Shown here piece by piece: positions 43,129 through 51,363 of a DNA stretch of 64,000 nt. The position numbers and the translations under genes were made by a program. Origin of the DNA: Robertmurraya dakarensis (GTDB lineage: Bacteria > Bacillota > Bacilli > Bacillales > Cytobacillaceae). The notes below the pieces were generated by a model that saw nothing but the letters and a program-made list of their open reading frames with translations, made no database searches and was not told the origin of the DNA. The DNA lies in contig NZ_LT707409.1 in NCBI RefSeq assembly GCF_900156875.1, forward strand, positions 718,113 to 782,112, in the 5' to 3' direction. How positions within the stretch are numbered: position 1 is the stretch's first letter; each line of letters opens with the position of its first letter.

Positions 43129-43395
43129 AATTTGTGAAGGGTAAAATTCTAAGACTTGCTTTTTAATCGCAGCGACTGTTATATATAATGGTTCTACAAA
43201 GGTACACGAAATGGAAAGTTAGGGTTGCTAGTTGGGGTAAATCGAGCAAGATCTGATTTTCTTATTTTAAAGACGCAAACAAATGTTTTTCCAACAACGG
43301 AAGAGAAGATTGAGGCTGCCACAAAAGGGGTTACTTTTATCAAGTACAAGCAGGGAAGGGAAATGAATATACCCATTAGCGGGGGAAGTAATTAG
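43129..43395 (+). pseudogene. Frameshifted small secreted-type gene
   Basis: A GTG at 43134 after GAGGAAGGTGAG starts MKGKILRLAF, then stops; another frame continues FLIAATVIYNGSTKVHEMES, and a third (to TAG 43393) gives GLLVGVNRARSDFLILKTQT and GREMNIPISGGSN. Together they look like one small protein with a signal peptide broken by two frameshifts. The family was not recognised. Confidence 0.45.
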
Positions 43396-43482
43396 TTAAA
43401 TGAGAACTATACCCTGACGTTAATCTAAAAAAGGCATTGCGAGTATTCGCCATGCCAATAATATTTATGTGGTCTATTCCTT

Positions 43483-44142
43483 TTAATTATTATAATCTTT
43501 TAGTGCCTCGATTACTTCCTTTTGTCTTTCCTTAGCAAGATTATAATTTGTGCTTAAGTCATAAAGGCTGGGAGCTTGTGGTAAACCGGCTAAGAGTGTT
43601 GCTTCATCATAATTAAGTTCAGAGGGGCTTTTACCAAAAAAATTTTCACTCGCTTCTTTAATACCGTAGTTACCGTCCCCGTAATAGATAATATTGACAT
43701 AAAGTTCAAGAATTTCATCTTTGTTATAGATCCTCTCAAGGTCAAATGCTACAAATAATTCTGCTGCTTTCCTAATGAAAGTCTGCTTACCACTAAAGTA
43801 AAGATTTTTGGCAACTTGTTGTGTTATTGTACTACCACCTTGTTTTAATTCATTCTCTTTCAAATTAATAAAAATTGCCCGACCGAGTGATATAACATCG
43901 AAGGCTCCATGATCATAAAATCGGTGATCTTCAATGGATATGATTGCATCCGTAAAAATGGGACTAATCTCTTCTAAAGGGACGTAATTTTCATTTTCTT
44001 TAATAAGTGCGACCTTTTCTTTGAGCGAAACCTCTGCAATGGCTTCTTTATATTTGAAATAACCAAATAATCCAATTACAAAAACGCAGCATACAATTAC
44101 AACTAAACCCAATCTAATTAGACCTCTAATAAACTTCCGCAT
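43483..44142 (-). CDS. Monofunctional GT51 peptidoglycan glycosyltransferase
   Basis: A 219-aa membrane-anchored transglycosylase. It has one N-terminal membrane segment (about 8-28), then a GT51 domain with catalytic E71 in ISIEDHRFYDHGAFD, the motif GGSTITQQVAKNLYFS (102-117), and E147 in ILELYVNIIYYGDGNYGI. It polymerises lipid II into glycan strands outside the membrane; no transpeptidase domain is present, so it acts like MtgA/SgtB. The gene is alone between extragenic repeats. The ribosome site is AGAGGTAAGGCG. Confidence 0.92.
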   Translation of the reverse strand: MRKFIRGLIRLGLVVIVCCVFVIGLFGYFKYKEAIAEVSLKEKVALIKENENYVPLEEISPIFTDAIISIEDHRFYDHGAFDVISLGRAIFINLKENELKQGGSTITQQVAKNLYFSGKQTFIRKAAELFVAFDLERIYNKDEILELYVNIIYYGDGNYGIKEASENFFGKSPSELNYDEATLLAGLPQAPSLYDLSTNYNLAKERQKEVIEALKDYNN

Positions 44143-44363
44143 CGCCTTACCTCTTACATTTTGACATATATTTTTAGTATAACAAACGCAAGGAAGTCCA
44201 TTAAAGGGTGGATTTTTGATCTGCCAGTCAAGTCCTTGTGAAGCTCATGTATGAAAGAAAATGAAGTAATTACATTTAATGGTGAGGTTGAAAATTATAA
44301 ATTTCATACAAGTCCAGATAATGATATGTAAATTAAGATACTGGTGCCTCTCCCCGCTGCATT
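44143..44363. other. Intergenic stretch with half a GGTGCC palindrome
   Basis: No gene is supported. A 27-codon frame at 44250-44331 (MKENEVITFNGEVENYKFHT) has no ribosome site. TGGTGCCTCTCCCCGCTGC at 44342-44360 matches the left half of the GGTGCC palindrome, directly before the long repeat. Confidence 0.45.
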
Positions 44364-44661
44364 TAGATGATAAAAACATGCTGATTCCCGCGTCTGGGAT
44401 CAATCTTATCGTTCAGTAGTTCAGGGTAAAAACCCGATCTGATTAATAGAGGGAAAAATTCCCCTTACTCAGTAAAATGGATTGAAAGTTGGCACAAATA
44501 GAAGGAGAAATTCCCTTTATTGATTCGAAAAAAGGGAAATTGGGCTATTTTTCCTTGGATAAGCGGAAAACTTCCCCTTATATCCCCCGAAACGAGCGTC
44601 ATTCAGGTTTTAACGGGAAAATCTCCGCTTATTTTTCTTTTGTTACTTACTCATTTAAAAG
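44364..44661. repeat. Long extragenic repeat, copy 3
   Basis: It matches copies at 37931 and 42144 along its length, including AGATGATAAAAA at the start, AAACCCGATC, AGAGGGAAAAATTCC, GGCTATTTTTCCTTGGATAA, CGAAACGAGCGTCATT and CATTTAAAAG at the end. A 73-codon frame inside is an accident of the repeat. Confidence 0.8.
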
Positions 44662-44721
44662 AGATGAAAACCAATTGCTATCCAAAAAACCCCAGAGTAA
44701 CCTCAAATAGAAGATTCTGGG

Positions 44722-44770
44722 GTCCCGTCCCCCACACCATTAATGCTCAAGCACATTGGTGCCTAGGCTC
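44722..44770. repeat. GGTGCC palindromic repeat, copy 3
   Basis: CCGTCCCCCACACCATTAAT and GCTCAAGCACATTGGTGCC match the core of the copies at 37871 and 52659. It closes the third long-repeat copy. Confidence 0.5.
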
Positions 44771-44935
44771 CATTTCTCCGATTCACTCCAAAATTTTCAG
44801 CAGAGAAGACAAGCAAATGATGCAAGTTATACGAAAAATTTAGAAGCATATAATGATCAATAAACATGGAAATTCCTGCCCACAATTACAGTAACTGCCA
44901 CTAAAGGCATAGTGGTTACACCGGGAGGTCATCAG

Positions 44936-45538
44936 GTGGAGTCGACGGAAGCAATTATCTTAGCAGCCGGCTATTCAAGCAGGGCAAATGATTTTAAAAT
45001 GACTTTAAAGATCGGGACGATGACCGTATTGGAGCACACCGTTTCTAAATTTGATGGAATATGTAAAAAGGTTATTATTGTAGGTGGATTTCAGTGGGAA
45101 CATATAAGAGAAACCATCACAACGATACAGAAGAATAACAAATATGACATGGATATCGTAAGTGTATTTAATCCAAGATTTGACGAGGGGATGTTTAGCT
45201 CCATTCAACGGGGATGTAGAGAAGTGCAAGCATCTAGTTTCTTCATTACACCCGGAGATTGTCCGCTTGTCGAAAAGGAAACGATTCGAAATTTAGCAAG
45301 AGTAGAGGGGAATATTCTCATTCCAAGTTACCACATGAAAGGTGGTCATCCGATTAAATTAGCGGGTGAGATCAAGAACATAATACTTGGAGCAAATGCT
45401 GCTTGTAATCTACGAAATATTCTTCAAGGCTTTGAAAAGCATTACTTAAATACAGCAGATCCTGGTATCCTGATGGATCTGGATACTCCAGAAGATATAA
45501 AAAAAGGAATAGACTATTACAGTAAAAGAATGTCATAG
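44936..45538 (+). CDS. pucB: MobA-like molybdopterin nucleotidyltransferase (PucB-like)
   Basis: A 200-aa NTP-transferase of the MocA/PucB type, which adds CMP (or GMP) to molybdopterin for molybdenum hydroxylases. It has the nucleotide motif ESTEAIILAAGYSSRANDFK (consensus LAAG-x2-SRM-x2-K), ITPGDCPLV for metal binding, and GHPIKL. GTG 44936 is the start, 7 nt after GGGAGGT. It is the first gene of the xanthine dehydrogenase operon, followed at 20 nt by the molybdopterin-binding subunit, matching its role in preparing the cofactor. Confidence 0.88.
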   Translation: MESTEAIILAAGYSSRANDFKMTLKIGTMTVLEHTVSKFDGICKKVIIVGGFQWEHIRETITTIQKNNKYDMDIVSVFNPRFDEGMFSSIQRGCREVQASSFFITPGDCPLVEKETIRNLARVEGNILIPSYHMKGGHPIKLAGEIKNIILGANAACNLRNILQGFEKHYLNTADPGILMDLDTPEDIKKGIDYYSKRMS

Positions 45539-45558
45539 ACCAAAAGAGGTGTTGCGTA

Positions 45559-47721
45559 ATGCTTAATAAAGATATAAGTACCTCTGTGAAGAAAAAAGAG
45601 CACGATGGGAAAGTATCAGGTCAACTCCCTTATATTAGCGATGTCAAATTAGATACTCTCCTGTATGGTGTGTTGTATCGATCACCTGTTGCCTACGGTA
45701 AAGTCCGATCCATCCAGCTGCCCCCATTGCCTGCAGGTTATGAAAAGATTGGAGCCGAACACATCCCTGGGAATAATTTTGTGAAAATTTTGAAAGAAGA
45801 CCAACCCATTTTTGCGAATGAGTGGGTCAATTATATCGGTGAACCCATGTTCATGCTTGTTGGACCAGAGTTAGACATTCTTTATCAATTGTTAGAACAA
45901 GTAGAAGTGGATATCGAAGAGCATCAAGCGATTTTTACATTAAAGGAAGCGATAGAACAAAAGGATCAAGCGGGGATATTTGCCAGTCATGAATTTGGTG
46001 AAGATCTGGACGTGATCCAATCTATTGAAAAAAATGCACATCAAGTGATCGTAGAAGAGTACGAGACGGGATATCAAGAACATGTCTATTTGGAACCTCA
46101 AGGAATGCTTGGGATTTACAAACAAGATGAGATTCTTGTAGAAGGATCAATGCAGTGTCTTTATTATGTGAAAAATGCATTGGTTAGCGCATTGGCATGT
46201 GAGGATGATGAGGTAAGGGTGATCCAAAGTCCTACAGGCGGTGGCTTTGGCGGGAAAGAGGATTTCCCCTCCATGATGGCTTGTCATGTTGCCGTAGCTG
46301 CAAAGGTTGTTAAAAAACCGGTTATGCTCTTGTTTGACCGTGCTGAGGATATGGAAGTAACGACGAAGAGGCATCCAGCAAAATTTAAATATCGCACTGC
46401 ATTAGACAAACAAGGAAATATACTTTGTATGAGTGTGGAGCTTTTTCTTGATAGCGGGGCAAATGCAGGCTTAAGTCCAGTCGTATTGCAAAGGGCACTA
46501 TTAAATAGTGCAGGGGTATATAAAATTCCGCACTTTCATGCGAAAGGTTATGCGCTAAAAACCAATACAGTCCCTAATGGGGCTTTTCGAGGCTTTGGCG
46601 CACCGCAAAGCTTTGCCGCAATTGAAAGTCATATGGGACACATCAGCAAAAAGGCCAATCGAGATTCTATTGAATATAAACGAAACTATATGGTGAAACA
46701 AGGCGACCCAACTATTACAAACGGGAAATTCAAAGATCCCGTTCTGTTAGAAGACATGATCATGGATTTAATGAAAGTCACGGACTATGCAAAGAAAAAA
46801 GCGGAGTATCGTAGTTTTAACCAAAAAAGTAATCGCTATAAAAAAGGGATAGGAGCTTCCTTTTTCCTGCATGGATGTGGATTTACCGGAAGCGGCGAAA
46901 GAGATCATATCAAAGCGACTGTTAAACTAGCAAAAACAGAAAATGATGGAGTGCAGATCAAGATCTCAAATGCAGACATTGGTCAAGGTGTGCTGACAAC
47001 CATGAGCAAAATTGTAGCCAAAGAGCTTGACTTGCCTTATGAAGACATATCCTTTCCATATCCCGATACGAAAGTAGTTCCTGACTCTGGTCCAACCGTT
47101 GCATCTAGAACCACGATGATTGTTGGAAAATTGCTAGAAAGGGCAGCAAAAAAACTGAAAGAACAATGGCAGTCGGGTGTTGCTCAAGAGGTCATCGAAC
47201 ATTATGTACATGAAGAAATGATTCCTTGGAATGAAGAAAAATTCTCTGGTGATGCTTATCCAGCTTATGCGTGGGGAATCAATTTTATTGAAGTGGAAGT
47301 GGATACCTTAACTGGGAACGTTAGAGTAGAAAAGGTTTACGGAAGTTTTGATATCGGAAAAGCGATTGATGAACGCATTGTAAAAGGGCAAATCGATGGC
47401 GGACTGGTTCAAGGAATTGCTTACGGTTTTATGGAAAAAATGACGTCTAAATCAGGCAGGATCCAACAAAAAAGCATTTCAGATTATGGACCCCCAACCG
47501 CTATGGATGTCGTTCATATTGAAAGCAAACTCTTTGATAATCCTTATGCTGGAGGACCTTATGGCGCGAAAGGTGTCGGTGAGTTGCCTTTAACTGGAGG
47601 AGCTCCTGCTGTGCAAGCAGCTATAGAGGATGCCTTGCAGATATCCTTTTATCAAATTCCTGTTACACCAGAATATATTATCGAAAGTTTGATGAAAAAG
47701 GCAGGGGAAGCGCTTGATTAA
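45559..47721 (+). CDS. pucD: Xanthine dehydrogenase molybdopterin subunit (PucD-like)
   Basis: A 720-aa large subunit of a molybdenum hydroxylase of the xanthine oxidase family. The N-terminal hammerhead domain (GKVSGQLPYISDV) leads to molybdopterin-binding motifs QSPTGGGFGGKEDFPSMMA (about 222), TVPNGAFRGFGAPQSFAAIE, and KGVGELPLTGGAPAVQAAIE with the catalytic glutamate (about E674). It oxidises hypoxanthine or xanthine toward urate as part of a three-subunit enzyme. GAGGTG precedes the ATG; the stop overlaps the next start by 8 nt. It is cytoplasmic. Confidence 0.92.
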   Translation: MLNKDISTSVKKKEHDGKVSGQLPYISDVKLDTLLYGVLYRSPVAYGKVRSIQLPPLPAGYEKIGAEHIPGNNFVKILKEDQPIFANEWVNYIGEPMFMLVGPELDILYQLLEQVEVDIEEHQAIFTLKEAIEQKDQAGIFASHEFGEDLDVIQSIEKNAHQVIVEEYETGYQEHVYLEPQGMLGIYKQDEILVEGSMQCLYYVKNALVSALACEDDEVRVIQSPTGGGFGGKEDFPSMMACHVAVAAKVVKKPVMLLFDRAEDMEVTTKRHPAKFKYRTALDKQGNILCMSVELFLDSGANAGLSPVVLQRALLNSAGVYKIPHFHAKGYALKTNTVPNGAFRGFGAPQSFAAIESHMGHISKKANRDSIEYKRNYMVKQGDPTITNGKFKDPVLLEDMIMDLMKVTDYAKKKAEYRSFNQKSNRYKKGIGASFFLHGCGFTGSGERDHIKATVKLAKTENDGVQIKISNADIGQGVLTTMSKIVAKELDLPYEDISFPYPDTKVVPDSGPTVASRTTMIVGKLLERAAKKLKEQWQSGVAQEVIEHYVHEEMIPWNEEKFSGDAYPAYAWGINFIEVEVDTLTGNVRVEKVYGSFDIGKAIDERIVKGQIDGGLVQGIAYGFMEKMTSKSGRIQQKSISDYGPPTAMDVVHIESKLFDNPYAGGPYGAKGVGELPLTGGAPAVQAAIEDALQISFYQIPVTPEYIIESLMKKAGEALD

Positions 47722-48181
47722 ATTTAAACTTAATGGAAAAGAAGTTGAAACTAGTGCTCCGCCAACTCTAAGATTAATTGATTTATTACGAGACGAATTT
47801 GATTTAATTGGTACAAAGGAAGGCTGTGGCGATGGGGAATGCGGGGCTTGCAGTGTGATGGTGAATAATCTTGTGCAAAATAGCTGTCTTATTCCGATCG
47901 GTGCTATCGAATGTGCAGACATCCTTACCATTGATGGCTATAGCAAAACGGAACTATTTAAGATTTTAAGTGATTGCTATTCTGAGGCAGGCGCCGTGCA
48001 ATGCGGCTTCTGTATACCGGGAATGGTCATGGCAAGTGCCGCATTATTATCTGAAAATCCAAATCCCACAGAAGAAGAAATACGAGAAGGAATCTCAGGA
48101 AATTTGTGTCGATGTACGGGCTATAACATGATTGTGGATGCCATTTCCTTAGCAGCGAAAAAGGGTGATGGCATATGGTAA
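47714..48181 (+). CDS. pucE: Xanthine dehydrogenase 2Fe-2S subunit (PucE-like)
   Basis: A 155-aa small subunit with both [2Fe-2S] clusters of the family complete: C38, C43, C46 and C58 (KEGCGDGECGAC) for the ferredoxin-type cluster, and C97, C100, C132 and C134 (QCGFCIPGM, LCRCTGY) for the helical cluster. It relays electrons from the molybdenum centre to FAD. It starts at TTG 47714 with GGGGAAGC before it, overlapping pucD by 8 nt, and its end overlaps pucC by 7 nt, so the three subunits are translationally coupled. Confidence 0.94.
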   Translation: MIKFKLNGKEVETSAPPTLRLIDLLRDEFDLIGTKEGCGDGECGACSVMVNNLVQNSCLIPIGAIECADILTIDGYSKTELFKILSDCYSEAGAVQCGFCIPGMVMASAALLSENPNPTEEEIREGISGNLCRCTGYNMIVDAISLAAKKGDGIW

Positions 48182-49059
48182 TGCATACAGTTTCATCTTA
48201 TCGATTTGAGAGTCTAGAGGAAACGATTTCTCAACTAAGCAAAGAAGACTGTCAAATTATTGCCGGCGGCACGGATATCATGGTTCAGCATAAAAGCCCA
48301 AGAGGGGTACCCGCAAAGTTTGAAAAACCGATTGTTTTTATTGATCATTTAAAAGAATTAAAGAAGATTTATCAAAACAATCAAGATATTCATATCGGTG
48401 CTTGTTGTTCCTATAGCGAATTGCTAAAACACCCCCTCATACCGAAAATCCTAAAGGTAGCAATACAACAAATCGCAGCGCCAGCTATTCGAAATAGAGG
48501 AACGTTAGGCGGGAATATTTGTAACGCATCCCCTGCGGGAGATACTTTGCCTCTATTATATATCTATAACGCAAAAATAAAACTGAGATCGTCAAAGGGA
48601 GAAAGGCTAATAGAAATTAAGGATTTTATCCAAGGACCTAGAAAGGTGAAAATATCAAAGGATGAAATACTTACAGAAATCATATTACCAGAGGTGCAGG
48701 AAGAAGGCACTCATTTTGTTTTTGAAAAAGTAGCTAACAGAAGAGCAGATGCCATAGCGAAAATATCGTTTGCGGGTTCGCTGCGTTTAGATGAAGGCAG
48801 GATTATTGATGCAAGATTTGCATTTGGTGCTGTGGGGCCAACTGTCGTACGTTTTATGGATATTGAACAAACAATCGTGGGGGAAGCATTTCCTTTGGAT
48901 AACATGGTGATTGATAGGGTCGTTGCTGGTTTTGATAGAAAAATAAACCCGATAGATGATCATCGTTCAACGGCTGTATATCGGAAAACAGTGGCACTAA
49001 ATTTATTGCGTTATTTCTTGAAAAAAAGAGCATTTAAAGAAGGTCACCGCATCAACTAA
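48175..49059 (+). CDS. pucC: Xanthine dehydrogenase FAD subunit (PucC-like)
   Basis: A 294-aa FAD-binding medium subunit: IIAGGTDIMVQHKSPRG near the N-terminus, AAPAIRNRGTLGGNICNASP with AGDTLPLLYI in the centre (the FAD-binding T-x-GGN motif), and the CO-dehydrogenase flavoprotein C-terminal domain (FAFGAVGPTVVR). It passes electrons to NAD+. Possible starts are ATG 48175 and ATG 48181; the former overlaps pucE. The accessory gene follows after 44 nt. Confidence 0.92.
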   Translation: MVMHTVSSYRFESLEETISQLSKEDCQIIAGGTDIMVQHKSPRGVPAKFEKPIVFIDHLKELKKIYQNNQDIHIGACCSYSELLKHPLIPKILKVAIQQIAAPAIRNRGTLGGNICNASPAGDTLPLLYIYNAKIKLRSSKGERLIEIKDFIQGPRKVKISKDEILTEIILPEVQEEGTHFVFEKVANRRADAIAKISFAGSLRLDEGRIIDARFAFGAVGPTVVRFMDIEQTIVGEAFPLDNMVIDRVVAGFDRKINPIDDHRSTAVYRKTVALNLLRYFLKKRAFKEGHRIN

Positions 49060-49103
49060 TGACCATCTTTTCTAAATTGGATTAAAGTGGTGAGGTAGTA
49101 TAA

Positions 49104-49910
49104 ATGATGAGCTCCGAAATGTTGCAAATGATGAAGAATAAGTTAAATCAGCAAAAAGTAACGGCTTTAGTGACAATTACCTTTCATCCGGAACCATCTT
49201 ATCTTGGAAAGATGTTATTAGTTTGTGAGGATGGAAGTTCATACTATGAACAATCTGAAATGGAATTTTTTGAGATTAGTATAAAAGAATGGTGTCAACA
49301 TCTTATTCAAAAGCGAAAATCGAAAACGATCACTATTCAGATTAATAACCTAGATGTAGAGTTTTTTGTCGAAGTAGTCCCTCCTCCGCCTCATCTTATC
49401 ATTGCTGGGGCGGGTCATGTTGGAAAGGCGCTCGTTCAAATGTCTTCTATGCTGGGGTACTATATTACGATTGTAGATGATCGCCCTGAGTTTGCGAGAC
49501 AGGATATCTTACCTTTGGCAAATGAAGTCATCTGTGAATCATATATAGAATTTTTCCAAAAATGCACCATTACCGCAAATACTTGGATCGTACTTCTAAC
49601 AAGAGGTCATCAATTTGATGTGTTTAGTCTTCAAGAATTATTAAAGAGGACGGAAACTCCTGCGTATATTGGAATGATTGGAAGTAGAAGAAGAATTGCC
49701 GGTGTGTTTGAGGAGCTGAGAGAGGAGTTCCCAGACAATATCTTCGATCACATTTATACACCAGTAGGTTTGGACTTAGGAGCTGAGACACCATCAGAAA
49801 TCGCCGTCAGTATTTTAGCAGAAATGTTAATGGTTAAAAACAACAAATCGGGACACTCACTGAGTACACAAATTCGCAGGTTAGCAAAATTAGGTTTTCG
49901 AGGTGGATAG
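49104..49910 (+). CDS. pucA: XdhC-type molybdenum hydroxylase maturation factor (Rossmann part)
   Basis: A 268-aa protein like the XdhC/PucA accessory factor that sulfurates and inserts molybdenum cofactor. The C-terminal XdhC Rossmann domain is clear: HLIIAGAGHVGKALVQMSSM, ITIVDDRPEFA, TRGHQFDVFSLQELL, YIGMIGSRRR and TPVGLDLGAETPSEIAVSIL. The first 90 residues are only weakly like the usual XdhC_CoxI domain, and that domain is instead encoded by the next gene, which overlaps closely. In Bacillus subtilis both parts are in one PucA. Confidence 0.85.
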   Translation: MMSSEMLQMMKNKLNQQKVTALVTITFHPEPSYLGKMLLVCEDGSSYYEQSEMEFFEISIKEWCQHLIQKRKSKTITIQINNLDVEFFVEVVPPPPHLIIAGAGHVGKALVQMSSMLGYYITIVDDRPEFARQDILPLANEVICESYIEFFQKCTITANTWIVLLTRGHQFDVFSLQELLKRTETPAYIGMIGSRRRIAGVFEELREEFPDNIFDHIYTPVGLDLGAETPSEIAVSILAEMLMVKNNKSGHSLSTQIRRLAKLGFRGG

Positions 49911-49911
49911 A

Positions 49912-50244
49912 TTGGATAATATCAAACTCATGGAGAAGGCTGTTTCATTACATGTAAGCGGTGAAACTGCAGCCCTTGCGACCATCATCTCCAAAAAAGG
50001 ATCGATACCAAGGAATGTCGGCTCTAAAATGATTATTTTTCGAGATGGACAAATCATCGGTACGGTCGGTGGAGGGTGTGGGGAAGGAGAAGTCATTGAA
50101 AAAGCGTTTGATGTAATCGACACTGGAATTCCTAAAAAACATAAGGTAGACCTGACGAAAGGATTATTTTACGAAGATGGCGGGATTTGCGGCGGAATCT
50201 TTGAGGTTTTTATTGAACCATTAAAAAAAGTGCATCCACATTGA
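49912..50244 (+). CDS. Stand-alone XdhC_CoxI domain protein
   Basis: A 110-aa protein matching the N-terminal XdhC_CoxI domain: ALATIISKKGSIPRNVGSKM, IGTVGGGCGEGEVIEKAFDV (with the conserved GGGC cysteine), and GGICGGIFEVFIEPL. TTG 49912 lies 5 nt after GAGGTGG, which is inside the end of the previous gene. It most likely acts with the Rossmann-type factor before it as a two-piece PucA/XdhC, in swapped order compared with the fused form. Confidence 0.82.
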   Translation: MDNIKLMEKAVSLHVSGETAALATIISKKGSIPRNVGSKMIIFRDGQIIGTVGGGCGEGEVIEKAFDVIDTGIPKKHKVDLTKGLFYEDGGICGGIFEVFIEPLKKVHPH

Positions 50245-50279
50245 AAGGATTTGACGTGAGAATGGAGAGGTGATTGGTT

Positions 50280-50750
50280 TTGCAGGAAATAGACTTTATG
50301 AACAGGGCAATAAGTATTGCTCATGAAAATGTCGTGACAAATAATGGAGGACCGTTTGGAGCTATTGTTGTGAAAGATGGAAAGGTAATCGGCGTTGGCA
50401 GGAATGAAGTGACCCGAACATATGACCCAACGGCCCACGCAGAAGTTCAAGCTATACGAGAAGCATGTAAATTTTTAGGAAGTTTCCAACTTACAGATTG
50501 TGAGATCTATACAAGCTGTGAACCATGCCCTATGTGTATTGGAGCTATTTATTGGGCTCGACCAAAGGCGGTATATTATGCATGTACAAAATCAGAAGCA
50601 GCTAAAATTGGATTTGACGATCAGTTTATTTATGAACAACTAGACTTACCCATCGAAAAACGCAGTATAAAAATGAAACAAATTTGCCCAACTAATTATG
50701 ACCACCCATTTGAAACATGGAAAAATTCGACGAGTAGGGTGGATTATTAA
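50280..50750 (+). CDS. guaD: Guanine deaminase (GuaD-like)
   Basis: A 156-aa cytidine-deaminase-fold enzyme that turns guanine into xanthine. The zinc site is H53AE55 (DPTAHAEVQAIR) with C83 and C86 (CEPCPMC). GGPFGAIVVKDGK, AIYWARPKAVYYA and FDDQFIYEQLDLP match Bacillus GuaD, and the C-terminal PFETWKN is the guanine-specific tail. TTG 50280 follows GGAGAGGTGAT. It supplies xanthine to the dehydrogenase encoded just upstream, so the cluster covers guanine to urate. Confidence 0.92.
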   Translation: MQEIDFMNRAISIAHENVVTNNGGPFGAIVVKDGKVIGVGRNEVTRTYDPTAHAEVQAIREACKFLGSFQLTDCEIYTSCEPCPMCIGAIYWARPKAVYYACTKSEAAKIGFDDQFIYEQLDLPIEKRSIKMKQICPTNYDHPFETWKNSTSRVDY

Positions 50751-50769
50751 CAAGTAAGTTTCCTGCAGA

Positions 50770-50798
50770 GCTTGGAAAAACACCAAGCGCTTTTTTTT
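50770..50798 (+). terminator. Terminator of the puc/guaD operon
   Basis: GCTTGG (50770-50775) pairs with CCAAGC (50783-50788), followed by GC and eight T. Confidence 0.8.
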
Positions 50799-50808
50799 GT
50801 GAAAAAAC

Positions 50809-50897
50809 CGGCTTGGATAGGAATACATCATCCATGAAGAATTCCAAGCAAAATTGAATGAGAACCCATCCTTGAAAGCTGCACTCGAAGCTATACA
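50809..50897 (+). pseudogene. Relic of an OmdA-type gene
   Basis: The frame HHPEEFQAKLNENPSLKAAL with EAI matches PEELQAEFEENPALKTAFEA in the intact gene at 6371 (compare DNA 6735-6840). Nothing else of the gene remains. Confidence 0.65.
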
Positions 50898-51013
50898 AAT
50901 TTGGATGGAAATGGATTTTGATCTCAATATAGTTCCATATTTACTAGTAATTTGAAAATTAGTAGGGATAAAATCAATTATAACTAGTTAGTTCCAAAAA
51001 ATGTTAAAAGGAG

Positions 51014-51195
51014 CGTTAAAACTTTTATTTTAGATCCTATTATTCCGCTATTTTCCAAATTATTTAACAATTTGAAGCTAAGCATGGGGGAAGGAGCTTA
51101 CGCTTCCTATAGTGTTTACAGCTGGAATCTCTCTTTTCTATCGAGAGCGTTTCTTTATGTTTATTACTCTCTTTAAGATGAGTTTAGAAAGAGTA
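51014..51195 (-). pseudogene. Second relic of the DnaD/Rep-like gene
   Basis: GTTTCTTTATGTTTATTACT and CTCTTTAAGATGAGTTTAGA align with about 32648-32690 inside the intact gene. An upstream piece with CTATTATTCCGCT is shared with the relic near 11320. It is heavily decayed. Confidence 0.5.
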
Positions 51196-51363
51196 CACAA
51201 ATAGTCTGAATATTTGTATAATTTTTAAATATATTTAACATATATTTAAAAAAATCAAGTTGTTTTATGGATGATATTTTCAAATGATAGCGTTTTCATT
51301 GAGCGAAAGAAAGCGGGTTTGGCAGTAAGAAAAATTTGATATAGAGGAAGAGGAGGAGTACAA

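Noticed and set aside
44489-44710. 73-aa frame
   Set aside because: It is produced by the long extragenic repeat; equivalent frames in the other copies are not conserved as protein.
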